Below, piece by piece: positions 1 through 14,600 of a stretch of 64,000 nt of DNA; position 1 is the stretch's first letter, and each line of letters begins with the position of its first letter. This DNA is from Antedon mediterranea (Eukaryota; Echinodermata; Crinoidea; Comatulida; Antedonidae). Under the pieces are notes generated by a model, which was not told the origin of the DNA, searched no databases, and worked only from the letters and a program-made list of their open reading frames with translations. Location of the stretch: contig NC_092677.1 in the NCBI RefSeq assembly GCF_964355755.1, positions 27,932,101 through 27,996,100 of the forward strand, given 5' to 3'. Both the position numbers and the translations under genes were made by a program.

Positions 1-2173
1 TAGTGAACATGAACAAAAAAATTAGCTTAAGTGTGGTTCCTACTAGCGACGCAACGCAAGCGAGTTGACCAATCACACGCGAATGTTCGAATAATCCATC
101 GTTTGTGATTGGTCAAATCACTTTGCGTTGCGTTACGTCCTTGCCCTGCGTCCTAATGGGAACCAAGCTTTATTGTCAAACCAAAGGTCTCACCAAAATG
201 TGACACCCGGTTCTCACGACAAATACGCGCGCGTCTCATCTTATCCGGCGGGGTGTGGCCAACATATTAATTAGTTTTTTATATCGCCCTACAACGAATC
301 CTGGCTGGTATAGACCTAACCCATATCTGCCTCCTAACCACTGACATACAAGTTTACTTTTTAATCATAGTAATGTGCTCACGTGCTATGAGGCGTTATT
401 TTCCACATAATACTCTAAACATGCGGCTAATTTAAACAGCTTTTGTTACATATTTCACATTATATGAAGCGCCTATTACTAATTGTTAATAGCTTCTATC
501 CAAAGCCCTAACAAGAAAGTTATTTTTACAAACGTTATAACGTCTTATATGTCTAGCCTGCGGAAATATACTAATCTGCAATTATTGTACAATTTGGCTA
601 ATTTGTGATCACTAATCCTTAATTATTATATGAGTTTGTTAAATTGTCAGGCTCACATTGCTTTTGATATCACATATTTTGTCAATAAAACGGTTTCGTA
701 ATTAGACCTTTAGGCCTTTTAGGTAAACTCGAAACCTGATACGTGTATGATCAATATTGAGTTTAAAATGTAACCAATATCCATACATTGTTAGGCTTAT
801 CTATTTATATTAGATGCAATATTATACTAATACAGCAGCAAGGATCGATCGATTACCCAATCCTTCTGTGAGACCAATTTCATACATTTATTGCAGCTCA
901 AAAGAAACGCACGTGTTAACAGAACAGCCGCGCGGGTATCCGTTTTTTTAAGATAGACGCATGCGTACCTGCTGTATAAGCTGACGCTTTCGATTCGCGG
1001 GAAAAAAAAACGCCTACAGGAAAATCGGCATAATTTACGACCACCACCAAAGACAACACCACACGTCAACAATAATGACGATGTTGACAAATCAAATTTA
1101 TTAGTATTAAAAGTAAAGAAGGCAACCTCCAACAGCAAATGTTTGTTTTATAGAAAATTATTTATTTGATAAAAAATACAAATACGTCAATAGTGTACAA
1201 ATATGTACAATTAGCATTATTTAGCATTATTATTATACAATACAATTTACGTTCCTTATTTATGGTATTATTTATATGGATAGATTAATATATAAATCAA
1301 AGATTAAATATATATTTTTTGGATACAGTTATTTGTACATCACGAGTGAATAAATTACTAAATTGTCATTGATTGGCTTTTAATTAAGATTCGTTAGTCC
1401 AACCTAAACGCCGGGTTGAATCTACCAGTACACAAAACACGCCTAATACGCGAATACTGCTGTCTGTAAAGTCTGGTGTTAAACGAAAGAAATGAGACAG
1501 AGAGACAACCATGTAAGTTACGATAAGTACAAGTGTTTAATGGCAAAACAACACGTCCTTTATATACAGTAATACCTAGCACGCCACCACTCAGGTGTGT
1601 ATGCAAATTGGGGTCTAGCGCCACCATATTACACTGTCGGCATAAATAATGCCAAAAATAATAAAAACCAAACAAATCAAGGACAGTAGTTAGATTTCTA
1701 TATATTGCGCAATTAACGAATCAAGGCAAATGGGCAAACAGCACACAATCACAAAAATGTTAAAACATTTATGGTTTGAGAAAAAAAAATGTAAAACATT
1801 TCAACGTAAACTCATAAACAACTCAAATGCATAGAATTTAATTTAAAAAAACATTCAAAAACGAAAATAAAACATGGAAAACCAGCGAAACGTTTAAAAA
1901 CAAAGGTGTACGACATCGGCGGTATTAAACGGCAACACTGGGTGGAATGTAGGTGCAATATGGATCGCATTATACAAAAATATTATTCATTGCATGTCAT
2001 GTTCATATTTACATATCAACATCAGTTTTTATTTTTTTCTTAAAAACGAAATTTGAATCGATTACCGTATCGAAACCGAAACAGAAAAGCATTTATTTAA
2101 CGCAATAACAAATCATATTAATGTTGTTAATGTTCATCAGCACAAATAACGTATATACATATAATACACAAGG
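1..2173. other. 3' flank of MEGF8, no gene recognised
   Basis: AT-rich DNA. Short open frames (for example 827-1138 and 1394-1675 on the minus strand) have low-complexity or unrecognisable translations and no splice or family support. Apart from a palindromic element at 24-170, nothing is recognised. Confidence 0.6.
24..170. mobile_element. MITE-2 copy 1 (palindromic, inverted CCAAT boxes)
   Basis: The element is bounded by inverted ends (AGCTTAAGTGTGGTTCC and its partner GGGAACCAAGCTT). It holds GCAAGCGAGTTGACCAATCA on the left and TGATTGGTCAAATCACTTTG on the right. Related copies lie at 14537-14676, 36527-36768 (damaged) and 60682-60831. There is no coding capacity, so it is a non-autonomous DNA element. 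Confidence 0.75.
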
Positions 2174-2179
2174 TTTATT
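2174..2179 (-). terminator. Candidate MEGF8 poly(A) signal
   Basis: TTTATT on the plus strand is AATAAA for MEGF8, about 430 bases past the stop codon. Other TTTATT words lie further down (for example near 2094), so the used site is uncertain. Confidence 0.4.
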
Positions 2180-2610
2180 GAAGTCAACACTTTGGACACC
2201 ATTCCTTTTGGCTGGCTCAAAATGTTTCTTGCCAATTTAAACAGAATATGTAAAACAAAGTTCTTGTTTTACAAAAACACTAATTGGATAAATTACAATA
2301 TAAAAGTGGATGGAATGAAATGTGTGATGGCAATAAATTAATGTCAATATGTTTTGTCATTTTGTCACATATTAATGACTTCCCGTCCATTCTTGGCGCC
2401 ACCTCTGAAATAAGACTATTAATCAACATTGGGAAATGATTATATAAATAGGTCTTAAATTTATTAGATTTATTCAAATTTGGAATGTCTATATAAATGG
2501 GCCTATCAATTATTGAGACATAGAAAATGTATTATACTACATCAAGGTGGTGTAAAACGAGACTCCTCCTCTTACTTCTATTTATAGCAAGCTTTGCATA
2601 AATGTTGTAG

Positions 2611-5600
2611 TTATGTCTGCCAAACCTGTCTAGGCATCTGCCTTGTGTGGCAGCGTCTAGATTCTTCTGGCACAATCACTTTCTGATTCACAGATTGTAT
2701 CTGTGGTACTGGAATCTCTTTTGTATGGTATGATGAGGTGTACTGCTTAACTGTTAACAGTGCTGATCCTAGACATGCTCTAGACGGGATATCAACACCA
2801 GGGAGTGTGATAATCAATGTACCAATGTTAGCCATACCGTCATCCACCATCTCAGATGTCATCACTCCTGGATGGAAATTATACTCCTGTAGAGACATAA
2901 AATAGATAATATGAATTTTAAATTATTTATTTTTTACATCCCACAGTGTATAATTATTAACAGGATAAAAATATAATAGAAAATTGGATTAACTTAAAAA
3001 TAGCTACTACTATTGAAAAGAAATATGCACTTACCTCTCGTCTTACTAGAGGTGGAGGAGAACTGTCCTTTTGATTCTGTTTTTTAAGCAAAGCCATCTT
3101 TGCGATTTCTTCATCTTCATCGATTAAGATCATAACATTCCCGAATGGCCTGCTCGCCATCGTCTCCATTTGTATGAGTCGCTCCTGATGATCACGATGC
3201 GTCTCAAACCTCGTCTTAGCTTGCCAAACAATGACACACAACGCAAGAAGCAAGAAAAAGCACGCCAAAAACACCGAGAAAAACACAAACAAATCGATGT
3301 GTAACTGATCCTGGTAATAATACATGATTCCTTGCGTCGTGTTGTCACGTTCCAAACTTTTCCCGAGAAGCGTAACAAAAAATTTCCCGGTTTCCAACGG
3401 ATGGTTCATGTATGGGAATGTAACCACTAAACGATTTTGGACATCAAACACGACAACTATGAACTTGGATGTTTCAACCGTTAAAAACGTGTTCAACCCA
3501 CTTGCAGTTATCTCGTAATATTTGTAAGAATCCGAATCAGTGTCACGTCTACGTCTGTAACTCTGTTTTTCAAACTCAACGTTACCATCAATATTTACTG
3601 TGTGTATTCCGGTGGTTTTATTTACATCAACAGTGAATATACTGTGATTAAAAGCAACGTAAACATCAAGTTTGCCATATGTGACGTCAATTGTCATTCG
3701 GATATCCAAGTTTTTAAACTTTGGTTGAACGGCAAAAAAAGATGATCGGCCATATGGAAGAGGCTCAGAATTAATAGGACATTCTGTTAGTAAAAACAAA
3801 CAACGATTTTAAGTGTTATTTATGTGTTTTTTGTTAGTTAACTAAAAAATAAAATGATCGTGAAAAACAAAAGTGCAAAAAAAAATGATACAAAAGATTA
3901 TGAATTATAAAGTGAGGTAATAGCTTGCTGCAGTAAAGTGAAATAGGTACTGCAGCAATTAGTGACAACAGATTGTGGTTAACTTACGTGTCTGTGACCA
4001 GAAGCAGTAGTCTTGTTCCACTCTCATTTCTAAGTAACACTGGTGCCCATTGGTTGGTTCACCCACATACCGCTCAGTACACTTGGAACACTACAAAGAA
4101 ATATTTGTGTTGCATTATAATTATATATTCTTTTTAGGTGCAATTTGTGGAGGGGTAGCTTGGTGGTTAATGTGATTGCTTTAGAATCTCAAGGTCCAGG
4201 GTTCAATCCTGATCTAGTGCCATGGGTGTAACTCATATCCCTGTAAAACTATTTCACTCCCTGAGCTTCAACGGAGACTTAGTTTATAAGCACATTGTTT
4301 ATTCATCCAATAATTTGTGGGCAAACTTGCTTTCGATTTGAATAAAAATATTCTTTAAATTACAAAGCATGTCATTTTAATACCTGATGTTCATAACAAG
4401 GCTCCTGTAAAAGGCTGTCAGGACATTGAGGCGTACGAGTATTGTTAGCACAGTTACAATCAAGACCAGTCTCCTTGTTACAAGTTGACCAATGACCATT
4501 ACATTCGCATCTAAAAAAAAATGTTGATGATGAAGGAAAAAGCAAAGTATTAATGAATGAATGTGCTATTTCCAAAGCATTTATTTGTCCAATATGTATT
4601 CATTAGAATTTTGTTTTATATGTACATTATAGGTCCAACCATTAAAAGATTAATGTTTATGCATATTATTTCCTTCTGGCAAAATGGATTTTACAATTAA
4701 ATAAAACATACTGCCTGCATATTCCATTTTGTTTAAAGTATTCATCAATACATGTTTCACATCTTTGTCCGCTGCTATACCCTGAGCAATTAACACACAA
4801 TGCATTCTCCAAAGGGCCATTTGTGAACGTTTCCTGCACCTAGATAAAAGCAACAATTCCAACAGTGAAAATAACATAATATCCAACATTCATGGATATG
4901 CTAGAAGGAGGTCAAACTTTAGAAACACCACACCCACCCTACCTAGCCATGTCATAGGGGCAGAGACATTAAACCAATTCAAAAACCATTTGGAGAAACA
5001 ATGGCACTGTCATCCATAGCAGTTCTCGCCGTAATCGCACTGATGGAATTATTCAGAGAGACACACAAGCTTAAATCTTAAGAAGTCTTAATATCAAGGT
5101 AGAAATCTTATTTTAAAACTTTCTATCCAGTAAATATATCAAATCTGTTCTTTTATTACCGAAGTGTTTTACAGAATGACAGATAGGTATATATATTGAC
5201 ATTTGACTTACTAATTCTGGAGTCAGACTCAATCCAGCAGTAACTGTTGAATTATATTCTTGTGCTGTTAAACATATATCACTGTTACCATGGCAATATA
5301 TTGTGCAGTTTGTACATGTCCCGCCATCCCGTGGATCTCCTACAAACAATGCTTGGCAATATTCACAATTATTTCCCTGAAATGAAAAAAAAAACAAATC
5401 AAGTCTTAAGCGCCTCGTCTACACTATCATACTTAATGTGACGTGATGTGCTCATATATGGACGTGATGTGCTCATATATGGACATAATGTCATATCAAT
5501 ACCATATTTGGGCATATCACTACCATATTTGGGCATACCACTACCATATTTGGGCACATCACACAATGTTTGTCAAACTAATTTAGTGTAGACAGAGCTT

Positions 5601-8600
5601 TGGTAGTTTCTTCACTTTAGGATTAGTATTTAGATTAATGGTAATGATAAAAAAAACTATAGAAATGGTGACATACCATGGTGTTATCGGAACAGTGTAT
5701 ACAGTCATTCAATCCAGCCTCGTCATTACCAGAACAATGACTGTGTCCATTGCAATTACAAGCAATGCTACAGTCGACACCAACATAACCAAATAAACAG
5801 TCACAAACGTCAGGGGATATACATGTGCCATGGGCACATTCTGGGCTACACACTGGAACACAGCTTTCAGGGCTAATAAAAGATTAAAATAAAACACATA
5901 TATTTAAATTGATTTTCATAGCTAGATACAAAGGGAAATGTCATTACTCACAAGAAAAGAAGTTTAAAACGCTAAAATACAAAGAAAGAAGAAAGGAATA
6001 ACATTAATAAATAATTCTGTCACTGGCAGTTGGAAAGTCCCAGTGATTAGGTTTGCTGTTGGGAGTCCCCGGGGTTGAGCATGTGTAATAACACTTTTTG
6101 TCTATAATCAATAAAATCCACAATGAATTATGTCTAATAGTAATACCTTTTAGCCTCATATCCATATCTACAGGTACATAAGTAAGCCTCTTGCGTGTCA
6201 TTGCATATCTGTGTGTCTCCACAAATGGCATGACCATTCAGACACTCATTCTCAGGAGGGCATGCCAAGAAAGACCATCTTACACTACTGATGTCTGTGT
6301 AGTTGGCCATGTATGCTAAGAAGAGAGAGTATACTGTTACAGTCAATGACAAATGAATACCAAGAAGTGGTGTAAACTAAGTATCTGAGAATAAGAACTT
6401 AAGGTTTTGTGTATGGTCCTGTATGGTCCGGTCCATTCAACAAAACCTTATTCATGGGTTATGGCGGTAAACTAAGTATTTAGGAATAAGGACATATGTA
6501 TTGTGTTTTGTGTATAAATTTGTAAAAATTTAAAACTAGTGAATACCACTGATTAGAACATGAAATATACAGCCTCTGATCAATATATTGAAACATAGAA
6601 AGACACTCAATAAATAAAGAATGAATTACCTGGCATTTCTCCAGAAGACAAACTGATCACGTTCCCTTGGCATACACCACCAGTAGGGCTAAACAGTCCC
6701 CCTTCCATACAAACCCCAATACCATTAGCGTTATCAACAGAACACCAACCACAGCCTGGAGTATTGATGCAGTCAGCACAGATGGTAAGCATGTAACAAG
6801 GGATGGGGCAATAAGCTGATTGGTCAGATATGATGGTACCACACTCTCCTGTTGCACAACGAAGCAGCAGATAGCTTGGAGACAAACACTGTAATTAAAT
6901 AAACAAGATGCAGTCATATTGTAATGCTCTGTTCCTAACGCTTTTTGCCCTTAAAGGCTTTTATAGTGAAATTATGAACCACAGTAAGATTCAAACAAAG
7001 ATTTTGTTCAAATATGGTAGCGATATGCCCAAATATGGATATGATGGATATCGATATGACATCATAATGTCTATATATGGGCACATAACATGTTTTTGTC
7101 ACTTTTATAGTGTAGACAGCACTTTGGTTAAGTTTTCAATACCATCATTATATTATCTTGAACTATGATATTGTAAATTTCCTGCAAAGGATGAAATAAA
7201 GTTGACTTGACAGTCTGACTTACCTCATTCAACCACCTACTCCAGTAACACTCCTTCCAGCCCCCATCTGCACCATTACTATCTAGGCATGTGTTACAGT
7301 CAATGTGTTGGTGACACCTAGTGGGGCATGCATCGGGTGGGGAACTTTGGAAGACATAGCTGGCAGGAACATAGTCCTTAAGGGACTCTAGAAAGCATCT
7401 CCAGTCTACAGTAGGCTCTGTGTACAACTGGAACGTTAAAACTCCTGCAGAAAAGAATTTTTTAAATTTTATTATTCAGAATGGAATCGAATATATTCAT
7501 ACAAAGAAAATATACATATACATTTTTATCTTAAGTTCTGTCTACACTATCAAACTTTATGTGACAAAAAAAATTGTGATGTGCCCGATGTCATATCACT
7601 ACCCTAATTAGGGCAAATCACACTATTTTTGTCAAACTAGTTTGATAGCTTTACATAATGGAATGTATGTATGTAATTCTCACCTGTTTGTTCATACTGC
7701 CTTGTCCACATACATCCCTTTGACAAACATGTTTCACATTTAGATGCTTCACATATTGTACATCTAGCCGTTGATGTTACAATCTCTTCACTAGGTTTGT
7801 TCAGACTACAGTGCCTTACTAGAGGACATTTCTTATCCCTTTTCACACATGTTGTTTCTGTGCAGTTCCTGCACCATCTACAAGGCTACAAGGATGTATG
7901 TGTTTATAATTATCTTGAATGAAAGAACTACTTCTAAAGCATTTATTGTCCAATATAACAAGCTACATTAGAAATCTGTTTTTGTACAATACAACAAACT
8001 AAGGCTCTACTACACTTTCAAACATTATGTGACAAAAAAATGTGATGTGGACATGATGATGTCACTACCAAATTTAAGCAAATCACTACCATAATAAGGC
8101 ACATCACATTTTTTTGTCAAAACTAGTTTGATAGTGTAAACAGAGCTTAAAATTTATACATCGACACAAACTTATAAATATACAAGAATTGAAGTGATTC
8201 AATATAAGGCATTATATACCAACAGAAGGCCACTTAAAAAGTGCAGTACAAATACACTAGAAATAGAGATTCTAAAGTGTACATTTATTACGCTATAATA
8301 GTAAAGTTGTAACATTTGAACACTGTAACAATTTGAAAATGCAAACCTGTTGTCCGTTGGGTAATGAAGGAAAGACTGCTAGACACTCACTACACGTCTG
8401 AGCGTGCTCACAAACACGATTAACAATACGGTCATAACAGGTCACCTCACCAGGTACAAGTTCATCAAAGGACCCAGAACAACTAAAAACACAATATTGT
8501 TTATGATTAAATTTAATATTATTGTAAAAAGGCAACCAGTGTAACAAATAAATATAAATAAGTTATTACGTTAAAGTTATTTATATTTGTTACGTACAGA

Positions 8601-11600
8601 TATGCTATGCAAAACCTGGTAACAGCTACAACAGCATCATACCATTTCATAGTAACAGAAGATCTTACAATTTGAAGTAGGCCTCAACATTACAATTTTA
8701 CTATTATATAAAGCAATTTATAAAACTAAATACCTTATCTTGCCTGTAGAAGCACATGTTGATGATGTTGTATTAGTAACACAGGCAGAACATCCTGGTA
8801 CTTTGACACATTCGTCTGTATTGCCATCATAAATAGCACACAGGTCATTTGGTATGTGTAATCTATAGAGGGCGCCACTTGTCATACCATTATAACCACC
8901 GTAGACATACGTTGTATTTACATTAAACCCCACAGCAGCTACTGATGATGCTGGTAGAGGTGAACGACCAGTAGTAAAATCTGGTATGATAACAATGAAA
9001 ATATCAAGGAAAACAAAAAAAACTTGTTTGTTATGTAATGGTGAAAACAAACTTGCTACAGCTGTCTTTTGCAGTATTCTATTAAGAAACCTGTGTTCGC
9101 AACAGACAACGCAAGTCTTTCTTTATTCAAATAAAAATTAATTAACAAAAAACTTCTTCGTTGAGTAGTAACTTAATGTTCAAAATATTCAAAACATACT
9201 GGTTACTTATTACATTTTTCTAAGTTTGTGCTCAAATACGTTTGAAACTATGAAACTAACTTACTGTTAATTCCCAGATCATACCAAACATTGCATTGAT
9301 AAGAGTAAGACATTAAAGTACTAGAAACATTATGTTCCTCAGTGGCACCTCCAATTACCAGCATATAGTCATCCGTGCTTACAGCCGAGTGAAATACATG
9401 CGAGAATGGCTGAAACAAACATTGTAGATTTGATTAAGTAAAGACGCAGAAAGGTCAAGCAAACTGTCATAGGCGTAGTAAATGGAACTTAAGGTGACCC
9501 GGATCCAGGGCCTAAAAAAGTGGTGAAATGAAGGTCGGAGCTTAAATTTGATGTCCTATCTTTTGCGTTACAATTTGGGCCCTCTGGATCCGCCACTGAG
9601 GTCAAACACTGCCATCACCCGAAGAACACAGTTGATGATGGACCCTTATGATGCAATAGTATACAAATAATGAATGTTAAGGAGTTGGATGGTGAGAATA
9701 TTTTATGATGGAATAGTACAGAATCTATTCAACCTGTTATTGGTGTTTACACATATTTATCAATAGAAAAACTATTTAAAAAAAAAGATTTATAATCTTA
9801 CAGCTTTATTTGACTCTATTGGTAAAATGCTCCAGACACCTTCACTAGGACGAAGGGTGTACAACTGGTTTGAAGCATACACTAGATCAACGTGAAATCC
9901 ATATCCTCCGAAAACATAGAGGGCACCTGTCTGTTCATGATACACAGCTGAGTGACCATATAAACCTATTGAAAAGTACACATTTTTAATTTATATATTA
10001 AAAGAAAACTTTACAAATAACGTAAAACTAATTTAAAAAATGAATACTATCACAGTTGTTGTTTTTCTAAATTATCTTGATTCTTAACCCAATGTTTTGA
10101 TTTCTTACCTGTAGGTGGAGAGCCTTGGCTTGTTCTTTCCTCCCATTCATTTGTTGGTATATCAAATACAAAGAACTTCTCAAGAAAGCCATTTTCAGGG
10201 GAATATCCTCCTATTAAAAACAGCTCATCATCTACAACTGTCAAAGTATGGCCAGCCAGGGGTGTGACAGCCTATTGTAAAACGGTAATAATAACATATG
10301 TACAGTGATATGATATAGTATCTTTAAAGGTTAAAATTAATTGAATGCTATTAAAAAAACTGACCTGAAGTTCTGTCCAGCTGTTTAGTTTAAAATCGTA
10401 GGCCCAGAAATCGTTTAACACACTAGAGTCTGCAATCCCTCCTGAGATGTAGAGGATATCAGCTGTGTAGGCTGCAGCGTGGAAATGCCTAGCAGGAGGC
10501 TTACTGGCCTGATTACCAACCACCTTACTCCAACTTGAGGTTGTTAGGTTGTACCTTAAAATGAAAACAAAAATGCAGGCCACAAAATTAGCTCTGTAAA
10601 TGATTTGTAAAAACATGCTACGTATAAAATTCCAGAGCTATCTCTGGTTAGAGCAGACATATACCAGAAAAAAAAATCTATATCTGCTTTACCAATAATA
10701 ACAAATTAATTATATTCAAAAGGGAAAAACCAATTAGAACTTACTGCCACAGAGAATTAACATTAGAATTTGTTTGAAATGAGTAGCCTCCAAATACTAC
10801 CATTGACTCATCTCTCACCACCATTGTGTGACCCATGACCCCTAATGGGAACGCATCAGCAACAACAGTTTGATTGTGTGTATCTGAGTTAAACAGCATG
10901 GTCCAGATGGCATTGCTTGTGCTCAGTTCTTCTGAACATGATTCCCCACCAAATCCATTGACACAAACACACAAACCAAAGTCCTACAATCAAAAGAAAC
11001 AAGATTTGTAAAGCATTCATTCATAACCACATTGATTAAAAAGTCCACAAAATTAGTTACTAAACAAAATACTTAACCACACTCATTGTGTGGTAGTATC
11101 ACACATAGTAGGTAACAGGTACAAATAGTTCACAAAACTATCCCAATAATTTCTTTCAAATAAATTAGTTTGATTTATTTAATGTCATAATCTGGAATGT
11201 ATTTTACAGAATCAAGAGATCTTTCCACCTACCTCATTACAAATCCCTTGTCCTCTGCTATAGCTGCAGTTCAAAGGGCAAAGTTCAAGTTCACAGGTCA
11301 CACCACCAAATCCAGTTTGACAAACACATATTCCATTAATACACTCTCTATTACCATTACAACCTGATGGGCAATCATGCACAGTAAACATGGCTTTGAA
11401 GCCACTGGAAGGTGAGCTGGTACTTGTGTCCGCCTCAAATATGACAGTCATGACACCTAGAAAAGAAAAGCCAATCACTATAGTAAGCAATCAATTAAAC
11501 TATCATTTCGGTTCACTATATGAACAAGAGCTACTGTTTTACTATAAAGCTCTGTCTACACTATCAAACTAATTGTGCCCAAATATGGTGGTGATATGCT

Positions 11601-14600
11601 CAAATATGGTAGTGATATGCTCAAATATGGTAGTGATATGACATCATCATGTCCATGGGCACAGAACATTTTTTGTCACATACTGTAAAGTTTGAAAGTG
11701 TAGACAGGGCTTAAGAAGATGGATGTGCCAACTCCAATATACTGACCTGATGTTGCCTGGACAACAGTATGTTTTTCGAGCGAGTTTGCTTCACAAAAAC
11801 TTGCAAGATGAACAGAGCCAAAAGTAGAGTTATTTGAAATTGAGCTTGGTAGTCCGTCATACACATATACATAGTCACGCTGTAATCAAAAGGAAAAAAA
11901 AAATTGATCAATCGATAGATTTATGTTAGAAGAATATCTTTTACAATTGCAACTTTCAAACAAAATATGAAAAATAATAAATAAATTAACACCAAAGGAC
12001 AATTGAATACGATGACAAGAATGATAAATAATAATTTCACTTACCCCACACATCAAAGATATCTCCTCAATAGAGAGGGATATAGTAGGAACTGGTGTCA
12101 AAGGTGAAGGGTGACTAAGGTCATCAAAAACAGTAAGAATCCAACTACACAATGTTTGTTCAGGATTGGTAGCACCATCACCCTCATGAGACCCTAATGT
12201 TGATGATGTTACATCTGTTATCACAAGTTTCACTTTGCATTCAAGATAGCATTTACCACCATCGCTGTTTACAAAACAAAACAAATTTTTTATATTTTTA
12301 TCTTAAAATTAAATTTTTTTATACACCCGTTTTTAAAAACATTTTTTTAATCTCAAAGGTTTAATTTTTGTTTACATTTTAATTTTTTAAATTTATTTTT
12401 AATTTTTATATTCGTTTAAACACTTTTTTTAAAATTCTTTTATGCTTCACTGTTGTAAAGTAAGTAGGTGTAAACTCCAAATACATTATTACTATAGTTA
12501 TGGTCTTACCGTGGATCACCATAATATCCTTCCTCACACAGTTGGCAGTAATCACCGCCTGTGTTATCTATACAGAAACAAACACCTGTAATGTTGTCAC
12601 AATCATCCATGTTTGGGTCGCCATGGTTATTACAAGCACAATCATGGCAGCCATATTGTGTGGTAGCATCACCATAGCTACCAGGTACACAGAGTTCACA
12701 AAACTCTCCCATCGTCAAATCTGTGTGAATATGAAAAGATTTTCAATCTTGTTAATCTTTTAATAAACAGAAATTAATAATAATAATACTAAAAATAAAG
12801 GCTTGAATAAACATTAATGCATTACCTTGGCAACTATCACATGACCCAGTACCATTGATGCATGTACTGTGATAATTACATCCACAACTAACTGAGCAAT
12901 TAACATTAGTCCAACCTACATCACAGACACATTCATAATCAGGTGGCCCACTACAATGTCCATGTTCACAATCATAGTAGCACCTGTATGCAAATAAGGT
13001 TGATAAACATTGTGAATAGACAAGTAAAACAAATTGAAATGGTTTTAAATGTCACTTATATTACTGAAGATTGAAAAATACTATATCTCAATCAAAATAT
13101 GATATTTAATATTTTGATTGCTTCTCTCTCCATTAAGAAGACGGCCTAGTATTTCTGTCCTGTCAGTTCCACTGTCTTGGGCTGCAATCGATGTGTCTGT
13201 CCACACTCTGTATCCAAAGTTGTATGTAAATAATACAATACAAAAAGCTATAGTTTAGGCTTACTTACGTTCTGTTACACTCCAAAGATCCATCGCCTAT
13301 AAACCCCTGAAGACACTCGCAATAAAACGATTCATCCGTGTCAATACACAAAGCATTCTCATGGCAATTATCTAAACCTAACCGACACTCTTCTACTGGC
13401 GGACATTCTGCATACGACCAATCAGCAGTCTCGTTGATGGTAGTATTGTAATCAATCGCAACAAGAGACTCACAAGAGAGTTCGCTAGATGGACCAACGA
13501 AATCACCTGAATGACAACTGAAGACAAAAAAAACTTTGTAACTTGTAATCATTGGGTTGAGCCTAATTTGATTTCTAGTCAATAACAAACCTTCTACATC
13601 CTGATTACAATGACTATATTTGTTAAAATTAGGTGGTAGGAGTATATAGTCCAAATTTAGGTTGGATTATACTTGTTTATATACGGTATAAAAGTTTGTA
13701 CTTACTTTCCAAGCGTTGGGTTATTCTGATTCCCACACCATCCACACCTGAACGATTGCAAGCACTCACTGCAACTTGTTAAGAGGCTACAATCAGGGCA
13801 CTGACCTCTATCAGCATCATGCCAATGTTTACATTGACCATACTTATAGATAGACGTGTAAGCACCGTATGCAAAGCAATGCTGAGTGTCTTCACACCAG
13901 GCACATTCTCTGGATGAGGTCACACACGAAGAGCAATTGGTCCTAGAGTGACATGGACTAGGGCATTGACCACGGTCAAGCAAGCTGTATTGAAATCTCC
14001 CACGGCGTACACATTGCACTTCAGTTGGTAGCCATTCGCAAAACATACTTGATAGACAGTCCAAGCAATTTACATACACGCTGCATGCCTCGCAGTAATC
14101 AGGGCTTGTGATCAGATAAGATGAGTTTAAGCCGCACTGATCACTGGTAACGTTTCTTAGTAAACATAGGTTACGATCTGAGCACCAACTGCAACTGGAA
14201 TCGCTAAGGCAAGCAAGGCAAGTAACGTGACCATCACAAGAACTACTATGATACGGTTGTAGGAATTCGTCATGAATCTCAATGGATATATATGGTAAAG
14301 ATCCTATGCAGCTAATGCAATCCCAATTTATAGCCACCCATGATATGATGGGGGTTGATGCTACTGCTTGTAATACTTCTAGAGAGACATAGTATACACC
14401 GTCTACAGGTAGAGTTGGTAACACAGCGTCACCATTGTTTCGAGTTGCTATAGAATCTGAATTCTGTCCATTATTAACACTTGCGACAAGTTCCTGAAAA
14501 TCAATACAAGATTCATTTTAACAAATTGGTTTGTTGAAGCTTGGTTCCCACTTGGATGCAACACAAGGATGTAAGTGAGTTGACCAATCACAAGTGATAT

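Noticed and set aside
4146-4220. A functional tRNA gene
   Set aside because: A- and B-box-like words are present but the acceptor and anticodon stems do not pair, and the same head plus a shared body recurs at 26160; it is a SINE.
4700-4715. A second GC-AG intron at MEGF8 exon 35 (TGCAG before GCAGTATG)
   Set aside because: A normal donor GTATGT three bases later keeps the frame and completes the Gln codon with the next exon.
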